The notes under the pieces were generated by a model. It worked only from the letters and a program-made list of their open reading frames with translations. It was not told where the DNA came from and made no database searches. DNA of 64,000 nt. Source: Prochilodus magdalenae. Taxonomy: Eukaryota; Chordata; Actinopteri; Characiformes; Prochilodontidae. Positions 37,986 through 52,296 of the stretch are shown here, in pieces. Position 1 is the stretch's first letter; each line of letters starts with the position of its first letter. Made by a program: the position numbers and the translations under genes. Location of the stretch: the NCBI GenBank assembly GCA_024036415.1, contig JAMWET010003506.1, positions 275,001 to 339,000 on the forward strand, written 5' to 3'.

Positions 37986-38637
37986 TATTCCAATATATTT
38001 CAAGTGTCACACATTGCCTTTAATGTAAGGCACAGACCTAACAAATATATACAAATAAAATTGAATACTGTTTTGTGATTGTGGCAAAGCAACACCTGAA
38101 TACTGAATACTGAACAAACACTGAACCTGTGTTTGTCCTCCATTCCACCACGGCACAGCTGCAGTTCCTGAGGTAAGGGTGCTGCCGCTGGCTGGCCATG
38201 CCAGCTGTGTCAGTTGAAAGAGGCTGTTGGAGCAATAGGCCCTAAGGGGCAAAGATCCATCCGATGAAGAGAGGGAAGAGGGATGAAGGGGACTAAGGCA
38301 AAACTGTGGAAGGTATGGCTCTGAGAAGCCACTCCAGGTCACTCTAAACGTGTGCGAGCGCGTGTTGAACATTTTAACGGCTCGAAACAAAGCCTGTGAC
38401 TGAATAACGGCAGAACCAGAGTGGTTGTGTGTTTGTGTTCCACAGCCACAAAGCCTGGGTTTGTGGAAAAAACCTACTTCTCAAAACATCCCCTAATCCA
38501 CAGTGGGGTGGATGTGTTGTCGAAGGGCCTGTTGCCACGTACCTGGCTAAGCAAAGTCATGCAAACTCGGCAGGAGCTTTTGGCTGTGTATATCACTGCA
38601 TGAAGAGCTTAAGATACACACACAAACACTTGCGAGA

Positions 38638-38640
<3 letters not shown>
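37981..38640. other. Non-coding DNA, uncertain open frame
   Basis: A 127-codon minus-strand frame (38,007-38,390) has no recognisable domain, and no donor or acceptor pairs with the formin. I treat it as chance. Confidence 0.4.

Positions 38641-38717
<77 letters not shown>
38641..38717. repeat. (CA)n microsatellite
   Basis: About 37 uninterrupted CA units. Confidence 0.97.
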
Positions 38718-41700
38718 CAACCGCTCAAACATCCTTACACCACTCAGAGATACAAACAGTACTTCAGCAGGGGTTTAAGGCTTGTTGGTGTTCAAAATCC
38801 AGTGCGCCTGTATGTCTGCCTGCCTGTTTTGCTACCCCGGTGAGGACCACTTGTCCTCACGACGATGAGGCAACATGTGCTTCTTCATCTCAAATTCAAT
38901 TGGTTTTGCAAAAACAAGAGCAGACAGATTGCCTTTTGGATCCTGAGGTTAAGGTCAGGAATAGGTTTAGGAGTAGGTGTTGTATTAGCTGGCTACAGCA
39001 ATACAAAATCAATGGAAATCAATCATTGTCCTCACCAGTTCTGTAAAAAATAAAAAAACACTTCCACAGTGAAGCAAACTGTAGAAACTAGCTACAGAAG
39101 GAGAAATGTGCTTTGAAACCACATAACAAAATGCCAGGAAGGATATTTACGCTGGTGTTTATATATAGAGTTCCTTCCTTGCTGACGTACACTGTTAACA
39201 TAAACATTTTTATGGTTACAATGTACCTTCAAATAATTTAATTTCCAAAAAACAAATGTTCCTATTTGCATAGGTGGGTTTATCATTCTATTTGAGCAAC
39301 ATTTCTCAACCGTACGCATGACTGTGCAATAGACAATTAGGTTTTCTACATTGTTCTACTAAAACCAAAGTGTTAAAACTACTAATAGTAGAGCTAAGGA
39401 GGAATTTCTAAACTACCACCTCTGTATGCCTGAACAACAGGGAAAATATCTAACTGCAATTTCTCAGGGCAAAGCAGCTGGCATTGTTTTCAATTAATAA
39501 AAGTTCAGACTTCCATTTGTCTCAAGATAACACCAAACTTGACGTAGACAGCCAACTATATTTGTTAAAGGGCTAAACTCTACATTAACATGTGCATTAA
39601 ACCACTGCTTTAAGCTTTGCTTTGACTGACTTCAGTGTTCAGTGGGTGTTTTGTTACAAAGCAACATGAGTCAGCTTGGAGCTGACAATGGCTGTATAGT
39701 AGCTGAAGAGTGTGTGTTCTCCAGGGACCCTCTCTTACCCCCTCAAAACAATGTAACCCCCTACAGACGGCATATCCCAGCGTATGCTCCCCAGGGCCAG
39801 GGCTACATCTGGAGGGATTTTAGACTGTGCAGATGTTACTGCCTCCCACCGGCTACAACACCTGTGCTCACATACACAGACTCACACTCCTCCCTTTCGT
39901 CTCTCTCTCACACACACAGATACACCCTCACACCCACAACCACCTGCTCCCTCTTTAATTCATTTCAATGAGACAGCTGCAGAGGCCAGCTGACAAGAAG
40001 GACAAACTCACTTGGGCAGTATCTCAGAGGCCTTACGCAGGTGGGGCTATCAAACCTAACCAACCGGACGAAACGGCCGTGCACCGAGGGATTGGCCACT
40101 GGAGGACAGCTACAGAGGGGCTCATCCTTGTGTTTAAAGGCAGAGTAAAATCAGCTAAACCTAAAACACATAGGAATAAACGCACAGCCAGGCAAAAAAC
40201 AGGGGACATTTCACATGTGACAGGAAATGAGAGCATCTCGGAAAGTATCGTCAGCATCGAGAAGTGTCAAACAGTTCAATAATGGATGAAGGCAGTTGAT
40301 CTGAAAGCCTCTGGATCACATTTTGGTCATTTTTCTAGGGCCATTGTTTTGTCACTTCCTCTGCATTATTGTAAGCATAAGCTTTTCAGATGTAAGATTA
40401 TATGATGCACAGCTCATTAAGAAAAGAAGTTCTGGTCTCTGCTATTTAAGCAGTACACTCTTTTTTGTGACGTGTTTTTCTCGAGACAAACACTTTATCT
40501 GTTTGCCTAGGCATGTGGTCTTTGAGCCCTTATGCAACAAAATTTACATGAAAAGCTTTACTGTTCACTGCCTTTATGAGCAAAGGTGATAATGTATGAA
40601 ACACACTTGCCAGGCGTTCGTGTGAATGTAAATCTGTGTTATGCAAAATCATTACCGTTCCTGCTGATTCACTCACCAGTGATAGACAGGCCTAACACAG
40701 CTACACCCCAGGAAAATGGAAATAAACTAACTGAAACTTTTTCATGTGAACATTTCACAAGGTTTGTTAGAGAAAGCTGCAGAGATCTGTGCTACCTTTA
40801 CATTATGCTAATGACAAGCTACTTGCAGTGTCGGACATGTTGACTCGTTTTCAATCACGTTACTTTTGGACACACTGACAACCCAATAGGACAGCAGATT
40901 ACAAGAGGATCTTAATACAGGGCAAAGACATGTACACAAAATCATATGCGTTTTTGGACACTGACCCTTTCACCCCTTAGCACCCGACAGCTGACACACT
41001 GCTGGCATGTTTCATACAGCAGAAACACAGCCAAGCAGAGGTTAACAGCTCAGAGACCAGCGGGTTGCACATGAAGACAGACAGCTAACAGGCTCCTAAT
41101 AGTTAGGCTTTGAGCTGAAGCGCTTTACTGTAAAACCTAATAACACGTTATTGGAATTTAAAGCGTATATGTCAGTGTTTAAGCTAGACGTGCCATGAAA
41201 AGAGAGATATTTGGTCCAACCCAATCTGGAAAAGTAAGTGCTTAGCTTGGCTAGCTTGACATTAAAACTGCTATTGAATGCCCAGCAGATATTAGCATAA
41301 GAGTGGAGCTAATCGCTAATCTACTCATAACAAAAGGTTATTCACTAAATGCTGTACGTTAAACAACTTATAGAAAGTAAAAGGTTATAGGTGTGATTCA
41401 AATGCTTCTGATGGTGGTTTATTTTGTTTTCTAATAAAGCAAGGGAAAAACAGACTGTTAGCCATTTCAACATAATGTTGCGTAAATACCTTTTATCTCC
41501 TTATATTTATTCTGCAATCTAAAAACATGCTAACCTCTAAATCCTGTTCTGTATGTTCCAAAAGCAGTGGCATGCTATATCGGACATATAGAGTTTGTTG
41601 TTGGTCTTACACAAATAAAAAAGACAAAAAGTGTCAGTCCAACTTTTTCGTCTGCTCATCTCAGACCTCCCACTCACCATTCCAACGCACACCGTCAGGA

Positions 41701-42175
41701 TGAAAATGGGGACCGTCAGGATGGAATAGCTTTCTTTAATGGCTAAAGAGTCATTTTGGCTTGTTGCTTGGTTGAGCAGGCTAAGCAAGTAACAGCTCAA
41801 CTGCTGAGCATCTGACTGCATGCTCGATCTGCCGGCCTTTAGTAAAGAGAAAAGATCCGATGCCGGATACAGGCCTCGGAAAACCCTCTCCATTGAGGTT
41901 CGGCTTTAAATTCTTCTTTATTTGCTCCTTTCGTGGGGCAGTGAGGAAATGCAGGTCCATTATTAATAAAGGACAAATGGCCCACCGTCTGGCAGGGAGT
42001 GATGTCCTTTGTTGTTGGATGACTCACGCTAGGCACAATCTTTGTGGGGACCAATTGTTGTGACAATCGTGCTTCAGCAGCGAGGAGTCTTCATACTTCT
42101 GATTTAATGTTTAATGGGGCTCCAGATGTCAGCCCACTTATGGGAAATTAAGAAAAGATTGAGTAGTGATGTAAA
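38718..42175. other. Non-coding DNA; possible conserved element at 41.85-42.15 kb
   Basis: 41,850-42,150 has no simple repeat, is open on both strands, and contains CCATTATTAATAAAGGACAA and CCAATTGTTGTGACAATC, words resembling homeodomain and SOX sites. Conservation cannot be checked here. The rest carries short frames only. Confidence 0.4.
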
Positions 42176-42179
42176 CCAG

Positions 42180-43632
<1,453 letters not shown>

Positions 43633-44930
43633 ACTGCCTGTCAGTGAAACGCTGCTAGGTGCTGCAGGAGAGGAGTTTTAAATGCTAGGCACAGAAAATG
43701 AAGAAATAAAGCTGAAACAAAAGCACTCGACAGCCTTCATCACTGTTCAAGGGCGAACAGAGAAAGAGGAAATTCTATTTTTACACGTGAGCAGGGAAAG
43801 ATCTCTAACAGCCCTCTGAACGGCAGACGCACAGTAACCTCCCGGGTAACCTCCCTTCCGACTTTTACACTACATTATGAACAAGGAGGAGCTGTGTAAA
43901 CGTGCTATACACTTGTGAGCAGTGTTTAAAAGCAGAACAGTGGAGCTGAAAGTGCTGAAACTGAATTTAGCCAAAAATGATTTTCCAAGAAAAGCGTACA
44001 GTAAGTTTAGGTTTATTCCCGGCGCGCGAGCGAGCCGTCGGTTCACAGTTCTGTGAAGGAGTGGTGAATGTTAACATAATTAAAAGCTGATTTACTGCAG
44101 TGTGAAAATAAAACACTGCTCCACCTCAGTGCATTACATTAACATTTTAAAACCTCTGACTAGCTTGTAAAAGGAAGCCAGGGAGCGAGCTTTCGCCATT
44201 TGTCTTGTTTGAAGTTTTAAACTGTGTGTATAACACGAGGTGCACTGACACACTGTCTCCATAGACCATGAGTTCAACTGTGTACTTGAGTGTGCTGAGA
44301 CTCACAAACGCCACTGAGCGGTGACAGGTAGACAATGTCGCAATGAATAATTGAAAATGGAAAGAGTAAAGTGAAATGTCTGGATGAATAAAAAGAAGGT
44401 ACTGAGTCAATAGAGTGGGGCTAATGGGAACACAGAAAGCTGGAAAAGAAAGAGAGGAAGAAAAGTCTTAATTGTTCCGGTGGTCATTACGGCATTTAAC
44501 TCACTGAACATAAGACCTCACGGTTTTTCACCGCCACCATTAAGTCCTTACACAAGTAAACAAAGCTACACAGAAGCCTCAGTTATTAAACTTCTCAGCA
44601 TTGCTGCCGTCCGCTACAGAACACGTACAGGACAGGTTTTCTGAGAAATCTGCAGCTCAGTCTTAGAGGTTGATTGCGTTTTCTACTACACTGGGAATTT
44701 AGATGAATCAGTCCCTAAAACCTTACTCCACATCCATCCACATCCAACACCCTCTACTACAAAAGCTCTTCTTTTCAGTCTGTCTCCTTTTCTCAGCAAG
44801 GAGCTTCTTGAAGAGCTACACAACCTTTCAGACCCACAGCACACAGTCTCCTCACAGGGGAAGGACGGATAGAAACACCTGTAGATGTTTTTAGATCTGA
44901 AGATTGCGTTCTCCTCTCTCCCGAAAATAA
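43633..44930. other. Non-coding DNA between two large repeats
   Basis: Nothing recognised beyond short frames. Confidence 0.5.
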
Positions 44931-44935
44931 TATGT

Positions 44936-46822
44936 AACCGCTGTTTATCCGATGGCGGTAGAAATCGCTGTTTATCCGATGGTGATGGTAACCGCTGTTT
45001 ATCCGATGGCGGTAGAAACCGCTGTTTATCCGATGGTGGTGGTAACCGCTGTTTATCCGATGGTGGTAGTAACCGCTGTTTATCCGATGGTGGTAGTAAC
45101 CGCTGTTTATCCGATGGTGGTAGTAACCGCTGTTTATCCGATGGCGGTAGTAACCGCTGTTTATCCGATGGTGGTAGTAACCGCTGTTTATCCGATGGCG
45201 GTAGTAACCGCTGTTTATCCGATGGCGGTAGTAACCGCTGTTTATCCTATGGTGGTGGTTACCGCTGTATATCCGATGGTGATGGTAACCGCTGTATATC
45301 CGATGATGATGGTAACCGCTGTTTATCCGATGGTGATGGTAACCGCTGTTTATCCGATGGTGGTAGTAACCGCTGTTTATCCGATGGTGGTAGTAACCGC
45401 TGTTTATCCGATGGTGGTGGTAACCGCTGTTTATCCGATGGTGGTGGTAACCGCTGTTTATCCGATGGTGGTGGATGGTGATATATTCGATGGGTGGGTT
45501 AACCGCTGATAATCCGATGGTGATGTATACTACCGCTGATATACGATGGTGGTGGTAACCGCTGTATATCCGATGGTGGTGGTAACAGCTGTATATCCGA
45601 TGGTGATAACCGGGTGTACCGATGTATTAGTCCGATGGTGATGGATGGCGGTAACCGCTGTATATCCGATGGTGGTGGTACAACCGCTTATATCGTGCTG
45701 TTAGTAACAGTTGTCCAATGGGATGCCCGTAAGTAACGCTGTTTATCCGATGGTGGTAGTAACCGCTGTTTATCCGATGGCGGTAGTAACCGCTGTATAT
45801 CCGATGGTGGTGGTAACCGCTGTTTATCCGATGGTGGTAGTAACAGTTGTTTATCCAATGCCGGTAGTAACCGCTGTTTATCCGATGGTGGTGATAACCG
45901 CTGTTTATCCGATGGTGGTAGTAACCGCTGTTTATCCGATGGTGGTAGTAACCGCTGTTTATCCGATGGCGGTAGTAACCGCTGTTTATCCGATGGCGGT
46001 AGTAACAGTTGTTTATCCAATGCCGGTAGTAACCGCTGTTTATCCGATGGTGGTGATAACCGCTGTTTATCCGATGGTGGTAGTAACCGCTGTATTTATA
46101 TCGATGGTGTGGTAACTTCTGCTTTATCCGAGTGGTGGTGGTTAACCGCTGTTTATCCGATGGCGGTAGTAACCGCTGTTTATCCGATGGTGGTGGTAAC
46201 CGCTGTTTATCCGATGGTGGTGATAACCGCTGTTTATCCGATGGTGGTGGTAACCGCTGTTTATCCGATGGTGGTGGTAACCGCTGTTTATCCGATGGTG
46301 GTGGTAACCGCTGTTTATCCGATGGTGGTGATAACCGCTGTATATCCGATGGTGATGGTAACCGCTGTATATCCGATGGTGGTGGTAACCGCTGTTTATC
46401 CGATGGTGGTAGTAACCGCTGTTTATCCGATGGTGGTAGTAACCGCTGTTTATCCGCTGGTGGTGGTAACTGCTGTTTATCCGATGGTGGTGGTTACCGC
46501 TGTATATCCGATGGTGGTGGTTACCGCTGTATATCCGATGGTGATGGTAACCGCTGTAAATCCGATGATGGTAGTAACCGCTGTTTATCCGATGGTGGTG
46601 GTTACCGCTGTATATCCGATGGTGATGGTAACCGCTGTATATCCGATGGTGATGGTAACCGCTGTATATCCGATGGTGATGGTAACCGCTGTATATCCGA
46701 TGGTGGTGGTAACCGCTGTATATCCGATGGTGGTGGTAACAGCTGTATATCCGATGGTGGTAGTAACCGCTGTTTATCCAATGGTGGTTGTAACCGCTGT
46801 TTATCTGATGGTGGTTGTAACC
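44936..46822. repeat. 27-bp minisatellite array, about 70 units
   Basis: The unit is AACCGCTGTTTATCCGATGG followed by TGGTAGT, 27 bp, with variants TATATCC for TTTATCC and GGTGGT or GGTGAT for GGTAGT. Because 27 is a multiple of three and the unit lacks stops in two plus-strand frames and one minus-strand frame, frames of 110-244 codons arise (repeat peptides NRCLSDGGS, TAVYPMVVV and RLLPPSDKQ). No spacer diversity is seen, so it is not a CRISPR array. Units at 45,476-45,735 and 46,095-46,145 are disrupted. Confidence 0.95.
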
Positions 46823-49555
46823 CTTCCCTATTAATTTTGACTTTTACATTTACCTTTGCAGAATAATAACCTTATTTCTAGAATAATAACCCTATTTCTT
46901 CAGAAACATGGTGGTCTCTGGTTGTCTCACACCATGAAGTATATATATAAGTAAGAGGGTTCACAGGAGGTGCAGAATAACAGTAGAAAGAAGCATTTGT
47001 TATGGTAATGTTATTGCTTGTCAGGTGAAAAATCTGTTATTTAGGGTTGGGCTGTGGACCGGTTTGTGTAGGGGCTTAGCCACCATGAAGTAAAACCATA
47101 TGGCAGGAGGTTTTGTATTTCTGGATGTGCCTTTTCAGCTGGTGTTAATAAAGAAGGAGTTTTGTAGTTGTCAGGCTCAAGTCAGGAATAATAATATATA
47201 TATTAAAAAAAAAACAAAAAAAACAATTTCAGCTCTGCAGCTCTACAGCCTTGTAAATTTCTACAAATATGCCATCATGACATCATGCTGGGCCCTTCTA
47301 GCCACAGGCATTCTGTTCCATTATCACTCATCACGTTTTACTAGTATTTGCAAATCCTTAGGAAAACCTAAAATCCCCTTAAACTGCAACCTTTAATACC
47401 CTGAAGGTGCAACTGAGAACAGAAACCAGCAATGACTTCCTTATCTCACACTCCCTCTGCTGTTGAGGGAGCAAGGAGGCTGCATTTGGCAGTCACAGAG
47501 AGCAGCACAACTGATCAACTGACTAGCTAGCTTTTACTACACTTGACTGACTTTAGCTGACTGATTTTGGGCCAAAAGCTTACCACAAAACTAACATGAA
47601 ACCATTTCAGATGTCAAGCGAAATACTAAAAACTGTCTTGTGCAATGAGAGGCATTAATGGCTCTTTAGAAAGGCCCATTTCATTTCAAACCACTCAGAC
47701 AACTGTATAATGTGGAAGTGCTGAAATGTTTGTGGATGTCCCACTCAGATGCGATCTGGTTGGTGTAGTTTGGTTTTGTCACAGATTTATAAAGTTGCTT
47801 GCTGTGAAGTTTTCCCTTCTTCTCTGGTTTTATTAATGACATCATCAGCAATTAATCAACACTGACTGTACTTTTACCACATAGCTGCCAACTTGTCAAT
47901 CTAAAGTTTTGCAACCCTGGGAATAAAAAATGACTTATAACCAAAACTTGCAAACGGAGTAAATTATACAAACACAGACTTGTGATGAACTGCATCTCTC
48001 TCTCCCACTCTCTCCTCCTGCTGATAAACTCTTTCTGCCTTTACCTCCCATAATACCACATTACCAGCTCTGTATGAACCTCAGACTTTCTTCACCTACA
48101 TGTACAAGAGGCTGCAGGTGCTCCATGGTGAATGTAATTTATCTCCCGTGTGGACACATTCACATTCAGTATGTTCACAAATATCTAGAATACATGATTT
48201 AACTGTAACATCTGATCATGATTAGATTAAAAAGAAACTTAATACCGGAATGGTTTTCTTCTTAATGCTCCCTGGTACACAACCCTTGCTGTGCCCTCCT
48301 GTGAAGTTCCCACATTACTGATGCTCGGTGAGATAATATAGTCCTGGCTGTGTTACATCATAAATGGAAATGCTTTAATATAGTGTGAAGCTGATACCAG
48401 TACAGAAAAGTTTCAAGTTTAAAGTAGATTGTGACTAATATGAGCATTTTAGGGAAAAATTTGAACCTAAAAATAATGCTGAAACGATGTTGAATAAGAT
48501 CAAATAGTCAAATAGACACTTTTTAATAATAAACATGATTACAGGAGTCTGTAAAGGCCTCATAATTGTGGAAAAATGAAACCTTCCTCACTTTTCCATA
48601 CAGAAGCGTTTGACATGAATAAAACATTGGCTATAATTGCTTAGATTTTAAAATTCACTCAGAAATTAAAATGCAAAACCAGCCTGTTTTTAACTGACCG
48701 TTTCTGCACATTCAGTCCAAATGGCTGATACCACATTGAAACTACTTTTCACTTAAAACGGTCAATAAACAACACAGAGTTTTAAGTTTTAGAATCAAAT
48801 TAAAAAGCCATCAGTGCCCCTAAAAGGCCATGAAACAGGAGGAGGAATTTCAAAGACAGGAAGCTTTTTAATAGCTTAAAAAGGACACAAAATCATACTC
48901 TTGCACTCAACGCGCCCACAGATTCGCCTGTTTTAGTACGTCACTGTCACACAACTGAACACGCACACACTAACGCACACACACACTGGTATATTTTTTC
49001 CCTTGTTCTTTCCCCTCCTGTGTGACACTGCTTAATTACCGAGACTCAGGCTAATCAGGATCCTGTCATTTTGAGGAGACTGGAATAAAGGGCCGTCAGA
49101 CTCACTCAAACACCTCAGTCAAACATTAACTGGTGTAAAACTTGTCCCAGGAAGCTAAGAAGAGCATGTCACTGTCTTTCAACCCTGATTCCTCATTCAC
49201 ATGTCGGCTGTACATCACAAAGCGCAGCAGTGTAAAGATGAGAATACATTTCAACTGTAAAAATATGAGCTTGGCTTGTCTGTCCATGTTTGACCTCGTA
49301 ATTTATAAGACTGTGTAAATAAAGGGGGGTGGAGTGCTGTCAAGGCTGGGTGAATAAAATTACACTGCCTGTCAAAAGTTTAAGTGCCTCTTGCCTTCTT
49401 TTAGTTTTTGGCCTTAGCTGTCACTGCAACTTTTCAATTACATCCTACAGCCATACATTTCCATGCCTATAATTTTCTTGTATTTTAATCTTATAACGCT
49501 TTATATTATTTGTGTGGCAGTAATTCATGTTAACGTGACTATTTTACAATCTCAC
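46823..49555. other. Non-coding DNA, no gene seen
   Basis: A 20-bp-scale tandem duplication (AGAATAATAACC-TATTTCT) lies at about 46,859-46,902. No exon of the FH2 domain was found on the minus strand. Confidence 0.5.
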
Positions 49556-49559
49556 TTCC

Positions 49560-49900
49560 TCCCTTAAAATTATAAACAGACAGTGTTTAGCACTGTGCCT
49601 TTAAGACTGAGATGTCTAAGGATAAATGAGCTTGCTAAATGAACGAGGGGCTGACCTGTATCGTCACTGTCTAAGGTGGAACATTCCTAAGACTTTTAAT
49701 ATAAGTGGTTCACTACTAGAGGCTGAATAGGTTGGTACTGTATATGTAAATGAGTTGATACTCGTCACATCACAGAAAGAATGAATTCAGAATGTATGCT
49801 TTTGCAGTTGAGCATGCATGAGTTGCACACATGGACCATTAGGTCTGGGCAGTGAAAGGTACATTTTGGAAACATGATATTGGCCCCTTTAAGTAAGAAA
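49560..49900. repeat. Diverged dispersed repeat, copy 2
   Basis: Shares blocks in order with 7,260-7,625 (see that entry). It ends near GGCCCCTTTAAG. Confidence 0.45.
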
Positions 49901-50013
49901 AAAATACAATAAAGGTGTATTTATTGAAACTTTGAGCATTTTGTAGCACACAGGTTCATGTCCAAGTGTGTTTGGTAGAAAGAACAGGGTGTCATCTAGA
50001 CAGTCACAATTTT

Positions 50014-50813
50014 CTACTTCAAACTATTGTTAAAAGCACGTCTTGAAAATCTCTTGACTCAAAGACAGGTTTAAAACCTAAAATGCTTGAGTGCTGTTGG
50101 ATGCTCACATCACAGCAAGGGGATAAAATGAGTTTGGCATTTGCCAAGGTAATGGTTGTACTTTAGTTTGCACTTTCAGTTCTGCTGAAGGTTGCAGAAG
50201 AATTCAGGAAGAACTAAACACCTGTGTATTGAAACGCATGAACCCAAGAAGCCCCCTCCCCCCCTCCGCGAATACCCCCACGGTTGGCAGCAGCAAAATC
50301 ATTTATCAATTTCACAACCAGAGCTTTGTGTGTCCTACCATGTTTTCTATCTCTGTGCAAGATAACCAGGATGCTTCCTTTCTTACATACCCTGGGAAAC
50401 GCAGCTCAAATCAGCTATCACTTATTATTGATTTGTTTAAATAGAGTAATGATGACGCACAACTAACTGTTCTAAACTCTTTACTATTTATATATATAAT
50501 ATACAATAATAATAAACACAACACAATTCAGAAACTGTGTTAATGACTGAAAAGGGCAGATAAAACAGCTGGGATAGCACCATTTATCGTCAGACCTAAC
50601 ACTTACTTACACTGTGAGAACATTTTGCAGATCTCAGCTTCAAGTTCATGAAGTTTCCTCAAGTAATGACTGACAGTTTACTTTTCAAACTTTGTTAAAA
50701 GCACATTTTGAAAATAATACTTTAACTCAAAAGCGGTTTAAACATCTGAAAGGTCTGAGTGCTGACGAGGGCAGAACTTAAGGGGAGAAATGAGCTTGGC
50801 ATTTGTTTCAAGG
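50014..50813. repeat. Diverged direct duplication (50,014-50,148 and 50,678-50,813)
   Basis: Both copies carry, in order, ACT-TTCAAACT, TTGTTAAAAGCAC, CTTGAAAATC/TTTGAAAATA, GGTTTAAA, GAGTGCTG and GGCATTTG. Spacing is about 665 bp. Class unknown. Confidence 0.6.
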
Positions 50814-51391
50814 CAGTACCTTTGTCAGTTGCTGTTACAAAAGAAAGAATGGCAAAAAAAAAAGAATGTCTGAACTGCTCTGTATTTAAGATGCAAGTTG
50901 CTGAAAGTTGGAAAACACAGATAATTATATTTAGAAAAAAACATTTAGTCCTCAAACACTTATCTGGCAAAGTGCAGTGTACTGACGTTATGAACCATTA
51001 AACAGAAAAACAATAGAAGAGGGAAAATTAAACCCAAGGCAGACACCCATACACACCCATACACACCCACATTCACCACACACACACTCTCACAGCCTTT
51101 CTTAAACCCTAAATTACAACTATCACTCTAAAATTTCCCCTTTTTTGTACCTGTTGCATCTTTTTTTAATTTAAAATTAAAATAGCTCACATTTTCATAT
51201 ATTGTGTATACTTCTTTAATGATATGCTCAAAACGAGCTAAATTTGTCACTTGCAAAACTAGCCTTTAGTCTAACGTCCAAGTCAGCCAAGTCTCCAGTG
51301 GATCTGTGGGCCAATGTGGAAAGAATGTGTCCAAATGCGTACATATGAAATTATGTGAAATAATGTAGAAGCGTGGATATGGATAACTGAC

Positions 51392-51506
51392 CGTTTCTCT
51401 GTGATCCAAATGTGAGAGCCAGCCGGCTTAGCAAATCCTCGTCCTCATAGCGGTCTTCTTTGGCTTTGACCCAGAAACAGTTCTCGGACATCTCCTGAGG
51501 ACGGAT
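51392..51506 (-). CDS. diaph3: Diaphanous-related formin, next exon: N-terminal FH2 (lasso region)
   Basis: This 115-base exon encodes 38 residues plus one base, beginning IRPQEMSENCFWVKAKEDRY and ending LALTFGSQRN. It continues the FH1 exon directly: ...KRLNWSK | IRPQEMSENCFW.... The acceptor on the minus strand is TCTGTCTCGTAG|ATC and the donor is AACG|GTCAGT. Entry phase is 0 and exit phase is 1. The segment is the start of FH2, where the conserved ENCFW motif supplies a second lasso-region tryptophan used in FH2 dimerisation. It closely parallels the DIAPH3 segment I recall (IRPHEMTENCFW...), which also spans 38 residues, and this is the main support for the paralogue call. No stop or frameshift occurs inside the exon. 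The intervening intron (58777-51507) is 7,271 bp. The next exon should start in phase 1 with a charged linker and was not found. Confidence 0.85.
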
Positions 51507-51616
51507 CTACGAGACAGATACTTAAAGATGAATACACAAACAAGAAGTTACTGATTACAGGCAAAGAACCTGAAAGCAAAGAGAGTATGTTTGTGTGTGC
51601 ATACAAATGCATGTAT

Positions 51617-51647
<31 letters not shown>

Positions 51648-51648
51648 C
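51617..51648. repeat. (ACAG)n microsatellite beside the formin exon
   Basis: Seven or eight ACAG units lie about 110 bp upstream (minus-strand sense) of the 51,506 acceptor. Confidence 0.9.
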
Positions 51649-52296
51649 AAAAACCCACAAAAGGAGGGAAATTATGACCTGCCATTCCACTTCCTCCCGC
51701 CTCCGTCTAATAGGTCAAAGAGGGGTGTTGCTAAGCAACATGAGAATCCAAACATACAAGCCAGGGATGGGAGGCTTATGAAAAAATAAGAGGAATATCT
51801 ACTCAAATATTCATTGTGCTACAGAAGAGGGTGTTTTTTTCCTCCTCCGCTCGGACTCTTGTCTACACCCATGTCTATGACAGCTGAGTGTGGCCCTTAA
51901 GTGCTTCATCTATAGCTCTCCCAGTGTACTCCAACACAGAAGAGTGCTCTATTCAAACAATACAGAACAGCCTCTTCCAACAACTCGCACACGCCTAACA
52001 ACAGAGCAGCCGCACGGCAAGCCAGAAATAAAAGAGACATAAGAGCATTATTGTTTAAGAGCAGACATGACTGTGAACAAAAAAAAAAATCTAATGGAGC
52101 AGAGCCAGAAAGACAGAGAGAGGACATAAATGAGATTAGGATGTTGAGGAATGCACTGAAAAACAATGCCTCAAACATGCGGTAATACTTCATTTGAAAC
52201 ATGCTACACAACATCATTAACATGTTGTATGCTATTATGACAGATTTGTTCAGTAATATAATAACAGGCTCGAAGGCTCGAAGGACGCTTGTTTGG
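51649..52296. other. Intronic DNA, nothing recognised
   Basis: Short frames only. Confidence 0.5.

Noticed and set aside
38547..38732. Cys-Val repeat frame
   Set aside because: Product of the CA microsatellite.
41537..41893. 118-codon minus-strand frame followed by a GTGAGT donor-like word
   Set aside because: No acceptor with a pyrimidine tract and no similarity to FH2; better seen as part of a possible non-coding element.
44936..46822. Regular direct repeats resembling a CRISPR array
   Set aside because: The 27-bp units abut with no unique spacers, there are no cas genes, and the setting is a vertebrate genome.
44885..46866. Long plus-strand frames of 185-244 codons with NRCLSDGGS or TAVYPMVVV repeats
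   Set aside because: They follow from a stop-free 27-bp tandem repeat; two plus frames and one minus frame are open at once and none has flanking gene structure.
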